From: Pseudobdellovibrio sp.
Lineage (GTDB): Bacteria > Bdellovibrionota > Bdellovibrionia > Bdellovibrionales > Bdellovibrionaceae
Assembly (NCBI GenBank): GCA_025449725.1
Contig: JANWIU010000170.1
Coordinates: 1-8,145 of the forward strand
DNA: 8,145 nucleotides
Direction of reading: 5' to 3'
Shown here piece after piece: positions 1-6,581 of this stretch. Position 1 is the stretch's first letter, and every line of letters begins with the position of its first letter. The position numbers and the translations under genes are program-made. The notes beneath the pieces were generated by a model, which had not been told where the DNA came from, ran no database searches, and saw only the letters and a list, made by a program, of their open reading frames with translations.

Positions 1-521
1 GTGTAATCAACCTTACTGATCAGCACGCTGTCGTTGCTTTGCCCGTCAAAGGTAAATTTAATACGCACACTCATGCTTGAGATATACTTTGTAAGTCGCA
101 AACTGGTCTGGGTGAACAAAAGTTTTCTTAGCTGCTGTAACGTAATATAATTATTTTCAATGAGGTAATCACCTAACCTCATGCCGGCGCTTTTTTGCAT
201 GATTTCTTGCATTTCAAACCTGGAAAGAACTTCATTTTCGACAATTAAATTCCCCAGTAAATGCGCTTGATCCGGGTAATCTACTTTTACAATATCTCCG
301 TAAATAAAAGTAATCCCGCTCAAAAGGTTTTCTTCATTTACAATAATTAAGTTTCCGGAAAAATTATCCCGCATCATTAAGCCCAGGATAAAAACAAGAT
401 CGTATCCGTTGATAGTTTCAATGTTATTGAGAATATCAACTTTAAGCTTACTTTTTCGCTTTACATTGACCAGATTAAATAGATTTGTAATTCGCTTTTC
501 TTTTACATCATCAAGCGCCAT
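1..521 (-). CDS. DUF4388/PATAN-like protein, C-terminus outside the window
   Basis: The first 173 codons of a minus-strand gene are visible, starting at the ATG at 521-519; the reading frame is open to base 1. That ATG shares one base with the pyruvate kinase stop (TGATG), so translation is probably coupled to pyk. No signal peptide or membrane segment is seen, so the protein should be cytoplasmic. Residues 54-95 (FSGNLIIVNEENLLSGITF, then YGDIVKVDY and LLGNLIVENEVLS) have the feel of DUF4388 (PATAN) domains: a beta-rich 'FsGnL' start, a 'GdIv' turn and an 'LGnlivenevls' helix. Residues 114-135 (GMRLGDYLIENNYITLQQL) repeat the 'LGdyLie.n.it..qL' pattern found in DUF4388 proteins and in the N-terminal domain of GspE/PilB ATPases. 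In such proteins these regions are regulatory or protein-binding. The family call rests on pattern only. The missing C-terminus could carry a further domain. Confidence 0.7.
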   Translation of the reverse strand, partial: MALDDVKEKRITNLFNLVNVKRKSKLKVDILNNIETINGYDLVFILGLMMRDNFSGNLIIVNEENLLSGITFIYGDIVKVDYPDQAHLLGNLIVENEVLSRFEMQEIMQKSAGMRLGDYLIENNYITLQQLRKLLFTQTSLRLTKYISSMSVRIKFTFDGQSNDSVLISKVDY

Positions 522-2008
522 CAGACTTCACTCAACAAAGGTTTGAATCGTAAAGGCAAATCTTCCGGTTGAGCTTTCTGATGTTCTTCGCCGCCGAGAA
601 CATGTACATGAAGAGAATTGGTTTTGCCGCCATCCGCAATGGGTTGGCCTAGGGTTAATATGATTCGGTCGCCGGTTTTGGACAGGCCGTTTTCTATCAA
701 TAATTTTTCAACCTGCGCTAACACGTCCTTGAGGTTGCCATAAGGATTTAAGTGCAAAGACTGCAAGCCCCAGGTTATTTCTAACCGGTTCAGAACTTCG
801 GTTTCAGTTGTGATAGCAATGATCTGCGCCTTTGGGCGGAAGCCCGCAATAATTTGTGCCGTTTTTCCTGATGTGGTTAAGCAAACAATAGCCGTCGCAT
901 TTAGTTTTAAGGCTGTTAATGCAGAGCTGGCGGCAATTGCGGCCGGTGTACTTAATAACTCATGATCTAAAGAAATTTTGTAATAGGACTCTTCACTTTT
1001 TTCAACTTCAACAATAATCTCATGCATCGTGCGGATGGCTTTAAAGGGATACTTTCCGCTGGCAGATTCTGCCGAAAGCATCAGTGCATCTGTACCATCT
1101 AAAACAGCGTTAGCCACATCTGTTATTTCGGCTCTTGTTGGCCTTGGATTTTCAACCATGGAGTCCAACATTTGGGTCGCAGTAATGACGGGCTTTCCCA
1201 ACTGATTGCACAATTGAATAATTCTTTTCTGAGCCCGCGGCAGCCGGCTTTGCCCGACTTCAACGGCCAGATCTCCACGCGCGACCATGACAACGTCGCT
1301 TAATCTCACAATTTCTTCTAAATTTTCTAAGGCTTCAAGCATTTCGATCTTTGCGACAATCTTAGATTCAGATCCGCTTTTTTCAATCAGTTCGCGGAGC
1401 ATGCGGATATCACGTCCGTGCCTGACAAAACTGAGGGCTACGTAATCGACTCCGTTAGCTAAACCGAACTGAAGATCTTCTCTGTCTTTTGGAGTCATGG
1501 CTTCAACCGGTAAATTAACACCGGGCAAATTCATGCCCTTTCGATTTTTTAATATGCCGCCGTAGATAACTTCGGCCAGCAAATGAGTTTCAAAAACTTC
1601 ATGCACTTTCAGCTCAATTAAACCATCGTCTAATAAAACTTGTGTTCCCACTTTGCAGGCTTTGCACAGCTCCTTAAAATCGCTGGGAATCAAACCTTCT
1701 CGCCCCAAAACATCTTCAATGGTTACTGTAACGATATCTTTAGGCTTCAGTTCGATTGAGCCCTTTTCAAACAAACCGACACGAACCTTAGGCCCTTGCA
1801 GATCTTGTAAAATTGTAACCGGCGACCTCAGCTCTTTAGATATTTGCCGGATATTTTTTATAACCGATAAATGTTCTTCATGAGTTCCGTGGCTGAAATT
1901 CAAACGGGCGACGTTCATACCTGCTTCGATTGCTTTTTTTAGATTTCGTGGATCACGCGTGGCTGGTCCGATTGTGGCCACTATTTTGGCTCGTCTTGCT
2001 GCTAACAT
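521..2008 (-). CDS. pyk: Pyruvate kinase, predicted K+-independent type
   Basis: Pyruvate kinase (EC 2.7.1.40) transfers phosphate from phosphoenolpyruvate to ADP, the last step of glycolysis, in the cytoplasm. The 495-residue length is normal. Visible landmarks are KIVATIGPATRD (8-19), RLNFSHG with R35, N37 and S39 as the nucleotide/cation site, and DLQGPKVRV (69-77). KIE (220-222) supplies the catalytic Lys and a metal-binding Glu, ARGDL (243-247) the metal-binding Asp246, and ATQMLDSMVENPRPT (277-291) follows. Residues from about 350 form the C-terminal regulatory domain. In DLQGPKVRV, Leu, Gln, Lys and Val replace the Thr, Lys, Glu and Thr of K+-dependent enzymes, the known mark of the K+-independent branch. 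Three usually conserved spots vary: KIEM-LEAL instead of KIEN/R-xEG, DLAVE instead of DLGVE, and MLSAESASG instead of MLSGETA-G. The start codon has only a distant AAAGG (about 13 nt away), overlapping the stop of the upstream gene 18 nt off. It is the third gene of the operon. Confidence 0.97.
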   Translation of the reverse strand: MLAARRAKIVATIGPATRDPRNLKKAIEAGMNVARLNFSHGTHEEHLSVIKNIRQISKELRSPVTILQDLQGPKVRVGLFEKGSIELKPKDIVTVTIEDVLGREGLIPSDFKELCKACKVGTQVLLDDGLIELKVHEVFETHLLAEVIYGGILKNRKGMNLPGVNLPVEAMTPKDREDLQFGLANGVDYVALSFVRHGRDIRMLRELIEKSGSESKIVAKIEMLEALENLEEIVRLSDVVMVARGDLAVEVGQSRLPRAQKRIIQLCNQLGKPVITATQMLDSMVENPRPTRAEITDVANAVLDGTDALMLSAESASGKYPFKAIRTMHEIIVEVEKSEESYYKISLDHELLSTPAAIAASSALTALKLNATAIVCLTTSGKTAQIIAGFRPKAQIIAITTETEVLNRLEITWGLQSLHLNPYGNLKDVLAQVEKLLIENGLSKTGDRIILTLGQPIADGGKTNSLHVHVLGGEEHQKAQPEDLPLRFKPLLSEV

Positions 2009-2026
2009 ATAGACAAGAGTAACCTT

Positions 2027-2701
2027 TTAACGACTGAATGTCCTGAAAAAAAATTCGTCTTTGACCTTTTTTGCCTGACGTTCCCGCTCATGCTCTTGGC
2101 GAACACTGTCTTCCGCAGCTTTCTCTTCTGAGGCAACGGACCTCATCAGCGCTTTAGTCTGGCTTTCGTTCTGAATTTTAAACTCTGCAACCCATTGAGG
2201 CTGTATTGAATTCAAAAAAGTTTTAAAATTTTTAAGGTCTGTGAAGTAGTGGCGTGTAAAGTCAACTAACTCGCTCTTGCTGAGAAAGTAACTTCGCACT
2301 CTTACCGGAACGTTATTATTCTGAATATTGATGGAATATCGCACTTTAGTGAACTTACTTAAATTTAAGACTTCAAGTTCGTCGTGCTCTCTTTTTACCA
2401 TGGCCTGCGGCATTTCAAGCATGATCGAATTCACTGAAACGGCATATTCAGGCGCTGCAAATTCTTTTACCGACATACGTCCAGTTAACAACTCGAGGTT
2501 AAGCTGCGCATTATCTTTGGTGATTTTAATTATGCTTTTTGGAGTCAATCCGATGACTAAATGGGCCTGCTTAAATTCCATCATTTGATCTGCACGAATC
2601 AAGCAAGGATAGGCCTTATTTATACAATCTTCCGGAACCTGAATCTCAGCCATCGCTGATAAAGAAAGAACTGAAATTACTGCTAACAGAAAAGTCTTCA
2701 T
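2027..2701 (-). CDS. Secreted periplasmic protein of unknown function, tentative FecR-like region
   Basis: A 224-residue protein with a clear Sec signal peptide: a short basic start (MK), a hydrophobic core at 4-16 and an Ala-Met-Ala cleavage site near residue 18. The mature part begins EIQVPEDC and has a Cys pair at 26 and 33 that could form a disulfide. Residues about 45-125 look beta-rich (LNLELLTGRMSVKEFAAPE ... AVSVNSIMLEMPQAMVKRE ... LEVLNLSKFTKVRY). They loosely resemble the FecR-like fold, in which a 'L.GR..VK' strand precedes a 'V.......M.V......LEVL.L' run; this is a weak match by eye. The tail (about 180-224) is highly charged and helical (SEEKAAEDSVRQEHERERQ). There is no membrane segment apart from the signal peptide. 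The start overlaps the preceding gene's stop by 4 nt (ATGA), with a GAGAAG ribosome-binding site 8 nt upstream. I do not recognise a named family. Confidence 0.85.
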   Translation of the reverse strand: MKTFLLAVISVLSLSAMAEIQVPEDCINKAYPCLIRADQMMEFKQAHLVIGLTPKSIIKITKDNAQLNLELLTGRMSVKEFAAPEYAVSVNSIMLEMPQAMVKREHDELEVLNLSKFTKVRYSINIQNNNVPVRVRSYFLSKSELVDFTRHYFTDLKNFKTFLNSIQPQWVAEFKIQNESQTKALMRSVASEEKAAEDSVRQEHERERQAKKVKDEFFFRTFSR

Positions 2702-3300
2702 AGCAATTGCTTCTCGAGATAATCCACTTTTAACTGAACTGATTTGTATTGTTTAAAGTCCGTTTTAAGAATTTTGATTAGATCTAAAATTTGAGCGTTG
2801 CGATTGTTGCGGTAGTATAGTTCGGTTAACAGCAACAGCGACTCGCCCGCCCAAATGCTTTCAGGAAACTGGCTGACTAAAGTATCGATATTGGCCATGC
2901 ATTCAGCTTCTTTTTTGGGTTGATAACAGTTCTCTTTTGCTTTCGAGTAATATTTTCTGGCCAGGTCATTTACATCGCTGCTCGAGTGGCCAACAGAATT
3001 TACAACTTCAATGTCGGTGTGACGGATGCTGGCCATTGATCTTTCGATTTGCTTATTCTCTTTTGCCAGTTGGGAAATTTCATCCTTCAAAAGCTTAAGC
3101 TCTTTCTGTCTTTCATATCGAGCTTTTAATTCCGGATTAGTATCGAAGTAATCAAGCGATTTCGAAGCGAAAAAGTAGGTATAAGTAAGCACCCCTACCA
3201 AAAAAATGTTAAGAGAGAAAAAGGAATCAATCCGCTTCATACTTGGCTCTTCGGCTAGCCAGTGAGTAAAGTTTAATCGTCTCATAATAAGACGACGCAT
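2698..3300 (-). CDS. Membrane-anchored protein with coiled coil and TPR-like C-terminus
   Basis: First gene of the operon; 200 residues if read from the ATG at 3300. A single membrane segment (about 28-45, FFSLNIFLVGVLTYTYFFA) follows a basic N-terminus, so the rest should be periplasmic. Next comes a charged coiled coil (about 57-92), a linker, a Cys pair at 125 and 134, and an alpha-helical region (about 135-200) with TPR-like character (VSQFPES...AGESLLLLTELYYRN). The layout recalls the coiled coil plus TPR arrangement of CpoB/YbgF-type periplasmic proteins, but no sequence family is recognised. The start is uncertain. No ribosome-binding site precedes the ATGs at 3300 or 3285; the ATG at 3240 (MKRIDSFF) has GAAGAG 6 nt upstream and would give 180 residues with the membrane segment at the very N-terminus. 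A TTGTCA (3345-3340) could be the -35 element of the operon promoter, but no good -10 follows it. Confidence 0.8.
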   Translation of the reverse strand: MRRLIMRRLNFTHWLAEEPSMKRIDSFFSLNIFLVGVLTYTYFFASKSLDYFDTNPELKARYERQKELKLLKDEISQLAKENKQIERSMASIRHTDIEVVNSVGHSSSDVNDLARKYYSKAKENCYQPKKEAECMANIDTLVSQFPESIWAGESLLLLTELYYRNNRNAQILDLIKILKTDFKQYKSVQLKVDYLEKQLL

Positions 3301-3332
3301 TAGGACCCGGGCTTAGTTTAGTTTTGGCTGAT

Positions 3333-3361
3333 TTGAAGATGACAAGGAAACAGAATTTAAA
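3333..3361 (+). promoter_or_regulatory. Candidate sigma-70-type promoter of the HU gene
   Basis: TTGAAG (3333-3338) and TTTAAA (3356-3361) are 17 bp apart, matching four of six bases at each box. Initiation about 8 nt downstream would give a leader of roughly 20 nt that still carries the ribosome-binding site. The match is modest and the region is AT-rich, so this is inference. Confidence 0.35.
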
Positions 3362-3379
3362 TAAATTATTTCTTTTCCT

Positions 3380-3385
3380 GAGGGG
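3380..3385 (+). promoter_or_regulatory. Ribosome-binding site that fixes the HU start
   Basis: GAGGGG lies 4 nt before the ATG at 3390 (6 nt if only GAGG is counted). It settles the start in favour of MNKAEL rather than in-frame starts further upstream. Confidence 0.8.
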
Positions 3386-3389
3386 TCAA

Positions 3390-3662
3390 ATGAATAAAGC
3401 CGAGCTTGTCACCGCTATCGCCGACAAAACGAAAACCAGCAAAATGCAGGCAGAAAGTTATCTCGATGTGATGTTAGCTATTATTCAAAGAACCGTATCT
3501 AAAGGAGAAGAAGTTAAAATAGTAGGTTTTGGTTCATTCACCCGCGCCGTTCGCAAAGCTAAGACGGGCCGCAACCCTAAAACAGGCCAAACCGTTAAAG
3601 TTCCAAACACGAATGTACCACGCTTTAAGCCGGGCAAAGAATTTAAAGATATCGTCAAGTAA
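3390..3662 (+). CDS. hup: HU-family DNA-binding protein
   Basis: A 90-residue nucleoid protein, exactly the usual HU length. It begins MNKAELVTAIADKT, like HU from many bacteria. It has the GFGSF turn (46-50), the basic beta arm with the RNP motif (R61-N62-P63, whose proline intercalates into DNA), and the ending VPRFKPGKEFKDIVK. HU dimers bend and compact DNA with little sequence preference and help replication, repair and regulatory complexes. The start is chosen from the strong GAGGGG site and homology: the frame is open further upstream, but those extra residues are not part of the family. IHF is less likely because the sequence keeps HU-type termini, but a single chain cannot fully exclude it. 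It diverges from the pyk operon and ends 2 bases before a large inverted repeat. Confidence 0.95.
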   Translation: MNKAELVTAIADKTKTSKMQAESYLDVMLAIIQRTVSKGEEVKIVGFGSFTRAVRKAKTGRNPKTGQTVKVPNTNVPRFKPGKEFKDIVK

Positions 3663-3664
3663 CG

Positions 3665-3735
3665 GAAATCTTCTAAAGGGCAAATTCTTCTCCGCAAACA
3701 GCCCTAGTCGAATAATTTGCCCTTTAGAAGATTTC
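3665..3735. terminator. 22-bp perfect inverted repeat, probable bidirectional terminator
   Basis: The left arm (3665-3686) and right arm (3714-3735) are exact reverse complements over 22 bp, separated by a 27-nt loop. The arms contain CTTCTAAAGGGCAAATT and its complement. The element fills the space between convergent genes: the HU stop ends at 3662, and the right arm's last base is the last base of the ChaN-like gene's TAG stop (3737-3735). Position and symmetry suggest a terminator or 3'-end stabiliser acting for both transcripts. It is not a textbook intrinsic terminator, because neither side has a real U-tract beyond the stem (ATTTCTATAG on plus, ATTTCCGTTA on minus), and the loop is long. 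Confidence 0.65.
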
Positions 3736-5327
3736 TATAGCTTGTCGTATTTGCTTTTGAAGGAAATCGGCCAGGATTCTACCAGTTCCAGTGATTCAAA
3801 ATATACGCGGTGAAATGTTGTTGAGTTCAAATCTTTGAAGATTAGCTTTCTATTCTGTGGAAATTTTATGATTTTTTTTGCAAAGGCATAAAAAATCTTT
3901 TCGCCTATCATTCCCCCAAGAATTTGTGCCGAAATTATAAAGCTCTTTTTGCCGTATTTTAGAAGACTCTCATCTAATCCGGCTTTGAACTTTCCCTGAC
4001 TCAAAAACTGAAGTTCTGTCAATTTTTGGGTTAACGAAAGCATTAGGGCTTCCTTTCCCCTGTCATCGAACTGTTCTTTTTGTAGCGCATCCCGAATGTC
4101 TTGAAGAGTATCGGTTTTACGTTTTGGATTTTTGACCTTGGCAAAGAAGTAAGTCACGGCTTCAAGCCAAATAGATTTATAAAAATCCTTCTTAGGGTCG
4201 AGAACAGTTTTATTGAAGTATCCTTCTTTATAGTATGCGAATTGGGCCGCGACTCGCGTAATATGATTGACTGAATACCTTGCCAAATAGCCGCACTCCA
4301 GTTCGGGAATGTAAAAGGAGATGCCTTCCTGAACGCTCTCGATGATTTTTTTTCGTAGCGCAGGAGTACATGATTCAATTTTACTAAAAAAACTGTCGTC
4401 GTCTGCGGAATAAACCGAAAGCGAATCCGTTTTAATCTCAAGCCCGAAAAGACTTGATAAAAACTGTACCGAGCTGGCCACCGTATCCGTTGGGTCAACA
4501 TCTGAAATCCTGACCCGCTTGTCGTAGCCACTTTCTAAATGAAGTAAGTAATCCTGCCATTTTATCCAAGGCGGCAATCCGTTTAATGCCCATGTATCCT
4601 GATTCAGCTTTACAACATCGGTGCTGAGCTCTTTTTGTTTTTCCATTATCTTGAAATACAAAACTTCAGGGCTTTGATAAATAACACAGACGTTGGCCTT
4701 CGGAATATTTTTTTTAAGGGCTTTCGGCAAGTGCGAACTGGCTAAGTGCAAGTCTCCGTACTGAATAAAAATTTTAAGTCCTTTGTTTGACTGGGCTACA
4801 TCCTTAACCGCTTTTGCAGAAAATAAATCCCGTTCATGCAAAGACCGCATTTGGGAATTTGCATTAATTCCATAAATCTTAATTTTGTTTTGCTGGGCCC
4901 ATTTGAAAAGCGACTTATAGTTGTCCCATGGGAAACCCCAGTGTTTCTTCCACGCCACTTTCGCCAAAAAATCTTTTTCCGCAATCTCCCCTGCTAAAAA
5001 ACTGTCAATGGCCGGCTGATCTGCCACTCGTAAACACTCTACTGCGATTACTAACGGACCCTTTACCTTGCGCAAAATGCGAAGAAAGCCCCTGCTCGAC
5101 TGCTTTTGTGCATGAAAATCACCGAACAACACAAGGTCCGCTTGCTTTAAACGGGAAAACAAATGGCGCTTATCAAGAGACTGCCAGTTGGATTTATTAA
5201 TTTCTCTCTCGTAAGTTTCACGGTAAGACTTCAGCGCTTTGGATTCCTGACCCAAAATAGCTTCAACCTTTTTCCTGATGTTCAGGTAAAAGTCTTTTCT
5301 AATTTGAACCAGTTGCGTCGAATCCAT
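3735..5327 (-). CDS. ChaN-like (DUF399/haem-binding fold) protein with long unknown C-terminal region
   Basis: A 530-residue protein with no signal peptide or membrane segment, so probably cytoplasmic. Residues about 50-220 match the ChaN/Cofac_haem_bdg pattern of the EreA/ChaN/TraB superfamily. They show LVLFGDFHAQKQ (65-76; family form GExH), AVECL (95-99; family form GMEM), WDNYKSLFKWAQ (134-145), IYGINAN (151-157), ERDLF (165-169) and YGDLHLASSHLP (190-201; family form GxxH). ChaN proteins are usually lipoproteins of about 250-300 residues linked to haem and iron uptake. Here the domain lacks a lipobox and carries about 300 extra, largely helical residues of no recognised family. The catalytic or ligand role is therefore unknown; an esterase- or hydrolase-like role is also possible. 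No ribosome-binding site precedes the ATG, and a promoter-like element ends 7 nt before it. It is divergent from the VKOR-DsbA gene. A second Met or GTG start would remove little. Confidence 0.85.
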   Translation of the reverse strand: MDSTQLVQIRKDFYLNIRKKVEAILGQESKALKSYRETYEREINKSNWQSLDKRHLFSRLKQADLVLFGDFHAQKQSSRGFLRILRKVKGPLVIAVECLRVADQPAIDSFLAGEIAEKDFLAKVAWKKHWGFPWDNYKSLFKWAQQNKIKIYGINANSQMRSLHERDLFSAKAVKDVAQSNKGLKIFIQYGDLHLASSHLPKALKKNIPKANVCVIYQSPEVLYFKIMEKQKELSTDVVKLNQDTWALNGLPPWIKWQDYLLHLESGYDKRVRISDVDPTDTVASSVQFLSSLFGLEIKTDSLSVYSADDDSFFSKIESCTPALRKKIIESVQEGISFYIPELECGYLARYSVNHITRVAAQFAYYKEGYFNKTVLDPKKDFYKSIWLEAVTYFFAKVKNPKRKTDTLQDIRDALQKEQFDDRGKEALMLSLTQKLTELQFLSQGKFKAGLDESLLKYGKKSFIISAQILGGMIGEKIFYAFAKKIIKFPQNRKLIFKDLNSTTFHRVYFESLELVESWPISFKSKYDKL

Positions 5328-5334
5328 ACCGGGT

Positions 5335-5363
5335 ATTATGAATTATCCAATTTATAAAAACAA
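5335..5363 (-). promoter_or_regulatory. Candidate sigma-70-type promoter placing transcription start at the ChaN-like ATG
   Basis: On the minus strand TTGTTT (5363-5358) and CATAAT (5340-5335) are separated by 17 bp. Only 7 nt lie between the -10 box and the ATG at 5327, so the transcript would be leaderless or nearly so, in line with the missing Shine-Dalgarno. A perfect 10-bp palindrome, AACAATTGTT (5359-5368), overlaps the -35 box and could be an operator or chance. Confidence 0.4.
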
Positions 5364-5378
5364 TTGTTGCTTTCAGCG

Positions 5379-6560
5379 ATGATTAAGAAAATTATTAAAA
5401 CTATGACAAAAAAAGCGAAACTTCTTCTGATTACTCTTTTTCTCGACGTTTGTGTTTTTATTTATCTGACTATGCACCACTATTCCGTAAAAACCGGAAT
5501 TGGCGGATCCAGTATCTGCTCTATCAGCAGTAAGCTTAATTGCGACGCAGCTGCCTTGAGCTCTTATTCTGAATTATTTCACATTCCAGTTGCAGTTTTA
5601 GGCGCCGTCTTTCACCTGGTCCTGTTTTTCTTCGTATTGTTTTTAAGCTTAGGATGGGCCGAATCTTCAACTTACATAAAAAAGACGATTCGGATTCAAC
5701 TTATTGCTTCAGCAGCGGTATCTCTTGTGATGGCCGCGATCTCGCTTGTTTTAGTTAAGGTCGCATGCCCTTTTTGCCTGGTAACTTACGTTCTATCGCT
5801 GGTCAATCTGGCTTTGGGATGGAATTTAATAACGACGTCTCCGAAAGATACTTTTGAAATTTCGGGCTACTTCGGCGAATATAAATCTCATCTTTATGGC
5901 TTGATTACGATTCCGGTGGTTGCGTGGTTGGTTGCAGGCATGATTTCAAATCATTATAGACTTGATGAGATGAGAAAATATGTTCCCGAAAAGCTGGCAA
6001 TCTGGAAAGCATCAGCAGAATTTGCCTTTGACTTAAACTTGGGGATTTCAAATAACGTTATGAATCCGAAATTCACCCTGGTCGAATACGCTGACTTCAA
6101 ATGCCCTCACTGCCGAGACGCCAGTAAATCCATTGGACTCTTTTTAAATGCTCACCCGGATATTCTTTTTGTATTTAAGCCATTTCCGCTGGATGGCAGT
6201 TGTAATCCGTCTCTAACTCAAAAAAGCGACGGTTCCCGTTGCGAACTTGCCGCCATCGCATTATGTTCCGAAAAACTGGCTTCGAAAGGGCTTGAGGTTA
6301 CTCATTGGTTATTTGAAAACCAGGAAAAGTTCTACTCTATAGATCCGAAAACCCTCTACCCTGAAATTCAGGAAAAATACGGACTTGATACTAAAGCTCT
6401 CGATGACTGCGTAAGGTCCGCTGAGACTTACGAGTCTCTTAAAAAGAGCGGCGAAGAAGGCACTCGCGCCGGCGTTGAAGGAACTCCTACCATTTATTTA
6501 AACGGAAAAAAATTGCCCTGGGGGCACGTTCCTGAAGTATTAAGCCAGGCTGTACAATAA
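5379..6560 (+). CDS. VKOR-DsbA fusion, periplasmic disulfide-bond formation protein
   Basis: About 393 residues joining both halves of a disulfide-forming system. The N-terminal half (1-190) is a bacterial vitamin K epoxide reductase homologue with about five hydrophobic segments. It has the loop Cys pair C47 and C55 (SSICSISSKLNCDAAALSSY), the following ELFHIPVAVLG, and the quinone-side CPFC motif (130-133). The C-terminal half is a thioredoxin/DsbA-like domain with the active-site CPHC (242-245), further Cys residues (SCNP, SRCELA, ALCSE, DDCV) and the cis-Pro in EGTPTIYLNG (Pro370). In such fusions the VKOR part passes electrons from the oxidase domain to quinone, replacing DsbB, while the DsbA part oxidises periplasmic proteins. 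The start is ambiguous: ATG 5379, ATG 5403 (MTKKAKLLL) and a TTG at 5364 are in frame, none with a good ribosome-binding site. TATAAA at 5353-5358 may be its -10 box. It ends 18 bp before the convergent gene's stop. Confidence 0.93.
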   Translation: MIKKIIKTMTKKAKLLLITLFLDVCVFIYLTMHHYSVKTGIGGSSICSISSKLNCDAAALSSYSELFHIPVAVLGAVFHLVLFFFVLFLSLGWAESSTYIKKTIRIQLIASAAVSLVMAAISLVLVKVACPFCLVTYVLSLVNLALGWNLITTSPKDTFEISGYFGEYKSHLYGLITIPVVAWLVAGMISNHYRLDEMRKYVPEKLAIWKASAEFAFDLNLGISNNVMNPKFTLVEYADFKCPHCRDASKSIGLFLNAHPDILFVFKPFPLDGSCNPSLTQKSDGSRCELAAIALCSEKLASKGLEVTHWLFENQEKFYSIDPKTLYPEIQEKYGLDTKALDDCVRSAETYESLKKSGEEGTRAGVEGTPTIYLNGKKLPWGHVPEVLSQAVQ

Positions 6561-6563
6561 TTC

Positions 6564-6581
6564 AGTTATTTAAGTTATTTA
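6564..6581. repeat. Tandem duplication of AGTTATTTA at a convergent gene junction
   Basis: Two exact copies of the 9-mer AGTTATTTA (6564-6572, 6573-6581) fill the gap after the VKOR-DsbA stop and supply the TAA stop of the opposing gene. There is no hairpin or T-run here that would make a clear terminator for either gene. Confidence 0.6.

Noticed and set aside
2027..2701. Secreted protein as a true FecR anti-sigma sensor
   Set aside because: It has a cleavable signal peptide and no inner-membrane anchor or cytoplasmic anti-sigma domain, and there is no sigma factor or TonB receptor gene nearby.
3324..3389. Upstream in-frame extension of HU by 22 codons from a TTG
   Set aside because: It has no ribosome-binding site, is absent from the HU family and would overlap the candidate promoter; GAGGGG before the ATG at 3390 gives the standard 90-residue HU.
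3665..3735. Inverted repeat read as an integron attC site or a small transposon end pair
   Set aside because: There is no attC core (GTTRRRY), no bulged bases, no target duplication in the flanks and only 27 bp between the arms.
4154..4531. 125-codon minus-strand open frame inside the ChaN-like gene
   Set aside because: It lies fully within a gene with clear family motifs, in another frame, with low-quality composition and no ribosome-binding site.
5364..5378. TTG start of the VKOR-DsbA gene
   Set aside because: It has no ribosome-binding site and sits inside the AACAATTGTT palindrome almost on top of the likely -10 element; ATG starts follow closely.
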